A stretch of 10,799 nucleotides of DNA from contig CAYFJE010000031.1 of NCBI GenBank assembly GCA_964343345.1, positions 1 through 10,799 on the forward strand, written 5' to 3'. Position numbers and translations under genes: made by a program. Of the stretch, positions 6,168-10,799 are shown one piece after another (positions within the stretch are counted from its first letter, which is position 1; each line of letters starts with the position of its first letter). Under the pieces are notes generated by a model, which was not told the origin of the DNA, searched no databases, and saw nothing but the letters and a program-made list of their open reading frames with translations. The DNA is from UBA6624 sp964343345 [NCBI: uncultured bacterium] (lineage in GTDB: Bacteria > UBP7 > UBA6624).

Positions 6168-7062
6168 AATTGCTAATAACCATCATAAGAAATTTTTTGA
6201 AGTTTATGCCCTCTGATTTTGCACTTAATGGCAGGAGGCTTAATTTTGTCATGCCTGGAATTGTGTTTGTTTCAAGGTACCAAATTTTCTTATCCTGAAC
6301 AATGAAATCCGATCTTGAAAAAGATTTACATCCAAGTGATTTGTGAGCGGTTAATGCGTATTTTTTTAGGTTTTCAAATATTGAAACGGGTATGTTTTTT
6401 GGCTTTTCTATATACTCAGTTTCTCCAGAGGTGTATTTTGATTTGTAGTTATAGAATTTTGAATTTTTTGGAGCAACTTCAACAACCCCTAGTGCTCTTT
6501 TTTTATTGCCATATTCAACAACTCCAACTGTGAGTTCTCTTCCGTGTATGTAAGGTTCAACAAAGCATTTTTCTTTTAAAACAAGCCCTTTCCATTCTTC
6601 TTCTTTTTCAATCAGGTATGTCTCAATGCTTGATCCTTCATTTATTGGTTTCACGATGATTTTGTTTCCGAAGTTTTTAAAGTAGGGTTTTTTTTGATTT
6701 GAATAAATTATGTGAGGAAGAACTGGAATGCCTTTTTTTTTAAGTATTTTTTTTGTTTTTATTTTGTCTAAAGCTAAAGAGCTTGCTTTTGGCCCTGATC
6801 CAATATAGGTTATGTCATGTAGGTCTAGAAATGATTGTATTGCTCCATCTTCTCCTCCACCTTTCCCATGTAAGCATGGAAAAATAATTGTATTTTTTTC
6901 AGTTTTTTTTAGAAGATCAACAAGGTCATTTCCATTTTTTATGTCTTTCTTTTCAGTTGTTTTGTTGATTGTTTTTAAAGTTTTGTAAACTTGTTCCATT
7001 GAATTCAGGCTAACTTTTCTTTCTTTTGACCAGCCTCCGCCTAAAACAATAATTTTTTTCAT
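6160..7062 (-). CDS. ddl: D-alanine--D-alanine ligase
   Basis: Ddl joins two D-alanines with ATP to make the dipeptide that ends peptidoglycan precursors; it is a cytoplasmic ATP-grasp enzyme. The 300-residue protein has the usual length and all family landmarks: GGGWSKERKVSL (8-19, E14), HGKGGGEDGAIQ (65-76), YIGSGPKASSLALDK (86-100), VKPINEGSS (137-145), EPYIHGRELTVGV (169-181), the FYNYKSKY loop (203-210), SRSDF (249-253) and ETNTIPGMT (264-272), carrying metal ligands D252, E264 and N266. Start and stop overlap neighbours: ATGA with map upstream and eight bases with argS downstream. Two long A-tracts in the coding strand fall at 6733-6741 and 6747-6754 (residues about 102-110). No other murein gene is in the window, so ddl is outside a classical division/cell-wall cluster here. 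Confidence 0.96.
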   Translation of the reverse strand: MKKIIVLGGGWSKERKVSLNSMEQVYKTLKTINKTTEKKDIKNGNDLVDLLKKTEKNTIIFPCLHGKGGGEDGAIQSFLDLHDITYIGSGPKASSLALDKIKTKKILKKKGIPVLPHIIYSNQKKPYFKNFGNKIIVKPINEGSSIETYLIEKEEEWKGLVLKEKCFVEPYIHGRELTVGVVEYGNKKRALGVVEVAPKNSKFYNYKSKYTSGETEYIEKPKNIPVSIFENLKKYALTAHKSLGCKSFSRSDFIVQDKKIWYLETNTIPGMTKLSLLPLSAKSEGINFKKFLMMVISNYE

Positions 7063-7850
7063 TTAAAAATTAAAGAGGGCTTTTTTTCCCAGAGTTCGCA
7101 GTTTGTTAAAATCAAAGGAGGATTTCCAACAACGACTGTATGTTCATAATGTGCAGTTAAAGAATGATCTTTTGTGACCACTGTCCATCCATCTGGTTTT
7201 GTGTATGTTTCTGTTCCTCCTTGCGATGCCATTATTTCAATTGCTATACATTGATTTTTTATCAACATTTCACCTTTTCCTTTTGTTCCGAAGTTTGGTA
7301 TTAATGGATCTCCATGAAGGATTGTTCCTATGCCATGGCCAAAAAGTTCTTTGCTTGGAGAGTAGCCTCCATCGAAAAGAACTTCCTGTGTTGCAAAGCC
7401 AATATCTCCTGTTGTGTTTTTGGGGACTGCCTGCTCTATTGATTTGTAAAGAGATTTCCAAACGCAATCTAAGAAAAGCATGTCCTTTTGTGGTATTTTT
7501 CCTACAGGGTATGTGTATGCAGAATCAGAATACATACCATTAAAAATTACACCAAAATCAACTGTGGCTATATCTCCTTCCATCAAAACCCTTTCTGATG
7601 GAAATCCATGAACAAACTCTTCGTTGACACTTATGCATGTTGCAAAAGGGTAATTGTTATATCCCTGAAAAGCAGGTTTTGAATTCCTTTCTTTGATTTC
7701 TGCAAGAACCATATTTTCGATCTCTATGGTTCTTATTCCTGGTTTTATGAAATTTTTTAGACTGTTAAGAACCTCTCCTGTTATGCTTGAACTTTTCACC
7801 GAATCTTTTAGGCTTTTTTCGCTCAGTATCTGTATGTTTGCTTTTTTCAT
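7059..7850 (-). CDS. map: Type I methionine aminopeptidase
   Basis: Map removes the initiator methionine from new proteins in the cytoplasm using a dinuclear metal centre. The 263-residue protein contains all five metal ligands in order: D98 (VDFG), D109 (YSDSA), H172 (GHGIG), E205 (IEIMA) and E236 (HYEHT). It also has the substrate-contacting histidines H81 (EFVHGFP) and H179 (ILHGDP). It lacks any N-terminal zinc or SH3-binding extension, so it is the short bacterial (type Ia) form. A tail of about 14 residues follows the usual PPLILT end. The ATG is six bases after the stop of the ChbG-like gene, with no clear Shine-Dalgarno; its stop overlaps ddl as ATGA. Confidence 0.96.
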   Translation of the reverse strand: MKKANIQILSEKSLKDSVKSSSITGEVLNSLKNFIKPGIRTIEIENMVLAEIKERNSKPAFQGYNNYPFATCISVNEEFVHGFPSERVLMEGDIATVDFGVIFNGMYSDSAYTYPVGKIPQKDMLFLDCVWKSLYKSIEQAVPKNTTGDIGFATQEVLFDGGYSPSKELFGHGIGTILHGDPLIPNFGTKGKGEMLIKNQCIAIEIMASQGGTETYTKPDGWTVVTKDHSLTAHYEHTVVVGNPPLILTNCELWEKKPSLIFK

Positions 7851-7856
7851 TGTTTT

Positions 7857-8603
7857 TTAGATATTGCTAAATTTTAATAATTGAATTGACTTTTCTTCAT
7901 CAAAAAATGTTTTTATTTTTTTATTTATCAAGGTTGAAAGCTCTATTTCTCTTTGCCATGAATAATGAAAGTTTTCTATTATTCCTTTTTCAATTGACCC
8001 GGGATGACAAGACAAGTCGGTTGTTCCTTTTTTTAGATTTTTCAAAATTTTTAAGAACCCTGGAACAGTTATTCCTGGCTCCTCGTAGAAATCCTCAAGA
8101 AAGTAATCTGGAGTTTTTATGTTTTTTTCTCTTGCAGCATTTTTTTGCCAATCTGAAGTTATTCTCATCGCAAGGTTCTCTTGCTGTGCAATCTTTAAGC
8201 AAATACCAAAGATTTTTGGATTATTTTGTAGGTAATCAGAACAGGTTATCCATTTTGGACTAAAGGTTTTTTTTGCTTTTTCTACCTGTGCATAAAATTC
8301 TTTCTCAATCTCTTTTATTTTTGAATTCAAGAAAACTTCACGTCCAGTTTTTAGAAATACACCTTCTTTTCCCAAAAGAGATTTCACACCATTTTTTGAC
8401 ACAGGTGTTCCTTTTGTTAGATTTAGTTGTATCCCAAGATCTACATCTGTTTTTTTTAAATTTCTGAGTAAAGGTAATCTCTTGCCAGAACTTACAACTG
8501 CTACATTTTTAATTATCCCTTCTTTGCATGATCTGATTATTCCTCTGTCTATTGAATTAAAAAGACCAAAGTCATTAGCTCCTATTAGCAATCTCTTAGT
8601 CAT
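7857..8603 (-). CDS. ChbG/YdjC-family protein with altered metal site
   Basis: ChbG/YdjC (HpnK) proteins are metal-dependent carbohydrate deacetylases. This 248-residue protein follows the family layout: an N-terminal ANDFGLFNSIDRGII (9-23) equals the NADDFG motif, DLGIQLNLTKGTPV (55-68) equals the GLHLxLTxG motif, and DLSCHPG (196-202) equals the conserved CHPG near the end. However, the first Asp of NADDFG is N10 (only D11 remains), the metal His of GLHL is Q59, and the SHQHVH motif reads SDYLQN (122-127). Two histidine ligands therefore appear lost, and ordinary deacetylase activity is doubtful. It could be a binding protein or use other residues. The ATG overlaps the DUF4340 stop by eight bases, with a weak AGAAG upstream. 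Its place between DUF4340 and map/ddl hints at an envelope role, which is inference. Confidence 0.78.
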   Translation of the reverse strand: MTKRLLIGANDFGLFNSIDRGIIRSCKEGIIKNVAVVSSGKRLPLLRNLKKTDVDLGIQLNLTKGTPVSKNGVKSLLGKEGVFLKTGREVFLNSKIKEIEKEFYAQVEKAKKTFSPKWITCSDYLQNNPKIFGICLKIAQQENLAMRITSDWQKNAAREKNIKTPDYFLEDFYEEPGITVPGFLKILKNLKKGTTDLSCHPGSIEKGIIENFHYSWQREIELSTLINKKIKTFFDEEKSIQLLKFSNI

Positions 8604-9828
8604 TGAAGACTTCTTTATTTTGCTCCCACCAATATTCAGGAAACTCCCACATTATTCCAAATTCTGAAAATCGAATTATTTTTTCAACAGGATAAAAAAA
8701 GATATCTAGTTCAATTTTTTCTTTCGGCCATTTTATCTTGATGGATTTTTTTTCTGTTAGTTTTGTTGTGTTTGCCGGTTTCGTTTCTTCCGGCCAAGGT
8801 TGATTAAAGATTTTAGTCCATGGGTTTTCTGTGTCTTCATTTTCTTTTTTTAATAATTTGGATCCATTTGGTGTTGTAATTTCGTATTCTTCCCATTCTT
8901 CAATTTCTAGAAACTTTTCTCTGTAGATGGAATTTCCAGAATGGATCATCAATTCCGGATCCCACTTTTCATCCATATAGAACCCTCCAAAAGAATCCCC
9001 CCATGAAGCCCAATACCCTTCATGAGGATCGATCATTATTTCTAGAGGAATTTTTTCTTCATATTTTTCTATGGATATTTTTATCGCTGGATCTCCCAAA
9101 AAATCTCTATGATTTAGTTCATATCCTTCTGTGTTTCTAATTCTGTGAATCAAGTTTTTTACAGCCATAGACGATACAGGTAAATCTTTTCCAAGTTCAC
9201 GCCACTCTCTTCCTTGAGTTCTTCTAAGATCCCAGAGAACAATTTTTCCAAAAACATCAATGTTTGGAATTTTGAAATCTTTCGTGTTTATATGAACAGA
9301 TATGCCTTTGATTTCTTCAGGGTTTATTTTTGCTAGCCTCTTGTCGACCCAGTCTTCTTTATCTCCTTTTACAGATTCATAGAAGTTCATAGGTATCAAA
9401 TGGACTTCCTCTTCTCCTTTGAATTTCAAATAAGATTTTTTTAAATCTTTGCTAATCCCCAAGAATATTATCGATTCTTCAAAATCTCCTCTTGTTGTCA
9501 TTTTGATTTCTTTTTCTCCAAAACCATAATCTTGATCATCTTCTAGAGGTTTGAAAGAATCAATAGGTTTTATTGTTTTTAATGATTTCAATAATTTGTC
9601 GAGTTTTATTTTTTCAATGTTGTATCCATTTGGAAAATTTAAAACCCATTTTTCTCCAAATTTAACAAAATGAACTTCATCATCGCTTGATGTTTTTTCA
9701 ATTATCAATTCATCAGGGCTTACATTGTTGATCCATTTGAAACTCGATGTTTCAGGCTCTAAGAAGTTTTTTGCAAGAATCCCTAAAGTTAAAAAGGTCA
9801 TTAAAGTTAAAAATATTTTCTTTTTCAT
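8596..9828 (-). CDS. DUF4340 domain protein, membrane-anchored
   Basis: A 410-residue protein with one N-terminal hydrophobic segment (residues 4-19) after MKKK, which should anchor it in the inner membrane with the rest outside the cytoplasm. It matches the DUF4340 pattern: KWVLNFP near 60, a helix with KLDKLLKSLKTI, YGFGEKEIKM (101-110), a strand IIFLGIS, then WVDKRLAKINPEEIKGISV (160-178), equivalent to the family's 'DKRLL...DI..I' segment. The remaining C-terminal half is charged and tryptophan-rich with no motif I can name. DUF4340 genes commonly follow GldG-type genes in ABC-transporter operons, and here the GldG-like gene lies directly upstream with an ATGA overlap. The molecular function of DUF4340 is not established. 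Upstream of its ATG is only an A/G-rich stretch. Confidence 0.85.
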   Translation of the reverse strand: MKKKIFLTLMTFLTLGILAKNFLEPETSSFKWINNVSPDELIIEKTSSDDEVHFVKFGEKWVLNFPNGYNIEKIKLDKLLKSLKTIKPIDSFKPLEDDQDYGFGEKEIKMTTRGDFEESIIFLGISKDLKKSYLKFKGEEEVHLIPMNFYESVKGDKEDWVDKRLAKINPEEIKGISVHINTKDFKIPNIDVFGKIVLWDLRRTQGREWRELGKDLPVSSMAVKNLIHRIRNTEGYELNHRDFLGDPAIKISIEKYEEKIPLEIMIDPHEGYWASWGDSFGGFYMDEKWDPELMIHSGNSIYREKFLEIEEWEEYEITTPNGSKLLKKENEDTENPWTKIFNQPWPEETKPANTTKLTEKKSIKIKWPKEKIELDIFFYPVEKIIRFSEFGIMWEFPEYWWEQNKEVFND

Positions 9829-10799
9829 TTTCTTTTTCTTTTAATCTGAGTAACTATCGCTTGAGATAGCACTGCAAGAATTAATCCTAAATATAACATT
9901 ATTATTTTTAAAATCTCTTTGTCATTTATCGAAATTGCATTCAAACCCCTATCTTTTTGAGTGATGGTTGTTGTTTTTTCTCTTCCTGAAAGCCAATTCA
10001 AGAAGTTTAAAAAAAGTTGATTGCTTGCAGGTATATATTGCTGTGTCCCCTCATTTGTTATATCAAAATCAGAAACAATAATTCTTTTTTGGTTTGTTTC
10101 TATTTTTTCTTGAGCTAAAGCCATTAAAAATGGTCCAGACTCTTCAGAGGTTTCTTTTTTGTTGTTTCTATTTGAGTCTACCCATGTTTGAATTCCGCTG
10201 TATATCAAATCTGAACTCATCCAGTCAGAATTTTTATTTGTTATTGCTTTTGCCGTTGGAAAAAACATGAACTCATCAATCCAATCTACTATTTGGTGAG
10301 AGGTTAGGTTGTTTGGGGAGGCTAAGATTATTAATGGATCCCAGTCTTCTCCAAGTGAATCATTAATATAGTTCTCGCTAAAATCTATGTTTTCAGATCT
10401 AAGCCAATCAGAAAGTGAGTTTTCTCCGAAGTCTTCAAACATAATCAAAACATTTTTAAACTTAGAAATTTTTTCTATCTCTTTAGCAAGGAAATTTCCT
10501 GTTCCTCCTATTATTGCCAATATTTCACAACCTTCTTCATCATCAACGTAAAGTTCAATTGTTTTGATTTTGTAAGCACGATTCAGTATGGAGTTTTTTA
10601 TTGTTGTAATTCCATCTTCTCCATAAAGGCTCTTTTCTCCATGCCCTTGTACAAAACATATTGTTTTTACATCTTTATAAAAACTATAAAAACCATTCAC
10701 TAAACCTTCTTCATCATTTGTATCTAAAATTATCTGTTTTTCTTTTCGAATGAGATATATTTGGTTTTTTCTTGCATTCAATTTTGAAGCGATAGACGG
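9825..10799 (-). CDS. GldG-like auxiliary protein of an ABC transport system (5' truncated)
   Basis: The frame is open to the right window edge, so at least the N-terminus is missing; a TTG at 10781 is in frame but is unlikely to be the start, since the sequence there already aligns with the middle of the family. Numbering from that TTG, landmarks are VQGHGEKSLYG (44-54), a strand CEILAIIGG, the family's SDFDITNE (237-244), NQLFLNFLNWLSGRE (254-268) and one C-terminal membrane helix (about 289-311) followed by KRKRK on the cytoplasmic side. GldG-type proteins are thought to be the extracytoplasmic or membrane part of ABC systems named after Bacteroidota gliding genes, but they also occur in non-gliding phyla. 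The ATP-binding and permease genes would be expected further upstream, outside the window. It overlaps the DUF4340 gene as ATGA. Confidence 0.82.
   Translation of the reverse strand, partial: PSIASKLNARKNQIYLIRKEKQIILDTNDEEGLVNGFYSFYKDVKTICFVQGHGEKSLYGEDGITTIKNSILNRAYKIKTIELYVDDEEGCEILAIIGGTGNFLAKEIEKISKFKNVLIMFEDFGENSLSDWLRSENIDFSENYINDSLGEDWDPLIILASPNNLTSHQIVDWIDEFMFFPTAKAITNKNSDWMSSDLIYSGIQTWVDSNRNNKKETSEESGPFLMALAQEKIETNQKRIIVSDFDITNEGTQQYIPASNQLFLNFLNWLSGREKTTTITQKDRGLNAISINDKEILKIIMLYLGLILAVLSQAIVTQIKRKRK

Noticed and set aside
7199-7543. Plus-strand open frame of 114 codons opposite map.
   Set aside because: It lies wholly within map, which has all catalytic residues, and its leucine/phenylalanine-rich product is typical of antisense reading.
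1-10799. CRISPR arrays, tRNA or rRNA genes, insertion sequences, attachment sites.
   Set aside because: No spaced repeats, transposase motifs or RNA-gene landmarks were seen, and almost no non-coding space exists to hold them.

Overview
The window is an A+T-rich bacterial segment, about one third G+C by eye, with TTG and GTG starts alongside ATG. It is packed almost without gaps. With the starts chosen here, every base lies in a gene except eight: 1015, 3606 and 7851-7856. Ddl points to a peptidoglycan-containing bacterium. The GldG-like/DUF4340 pair and the NatB-CPBP fusion are types I associate with Gram-negative lineages such as Bacteroidota, Verrucomicrobiota, Planctomycetota or myxobacteria. 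The phylum cannot be fixed from this sequence alone. The compaction and low G+C recall a streamlined aquatic lineage, which is inference.

Layout. On the plus strand at the left edge there is the tail of a membrane protein (1-138), followed by an overlapping Nudix hydrolase (131-613). Everything to the right, 610-10799, is on the minus strand and reads right to left as one probable transcription unit of eleven genes. These are a GldG-like auxiliary ABC-transport protein (5'-truncated by the window edge), a DUF4340 protein, a degenerate ChbG/YdjC-family protein, type I methionine aminopeptidase (map), D-alanine--D-alanine ligase (ddl) and arginyl-tRNA synthetase (argS). They are followed by a NatA-type ABC ATPase, a NatB-type permease fused to a CPBP protease domain, a receiver-like protein, a small Smr-like protein and a Vsr-type mismatch endonuclease.

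Neighbouring genes overlap by 1, 4 or 8 bases or sit 1-6 bases apart, so translation is probably coupled through much of the unit. The unit meets the Nudix gene tail to tail with a four-base overlap of stop codons. No internal promoter or convincing terminator is visible. There is no tRNA, rRNA, CRISPR array, insertion sequence or phage gene.

How the genes fit together. The right part is mostly envelope and growth housekeeping: GldG-like/DUF4340 at the membrane, Ddl for peptidoglycan precursor, Map for N-terminal methionine removal and ArgS for translation. The middle is an export system with a built-in membrane protease. The left end is a trio of small proteins, two with degenerate versions of known folds, finishing with vsr and no DNA methyltransferase in view. 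No clearly new system is demonstrated. The points most worth a second look are the receiver-like/Smr-like/Vsr trio, the ChbG-family protein that has lost its usual metal ligands, and the extreme compaction.
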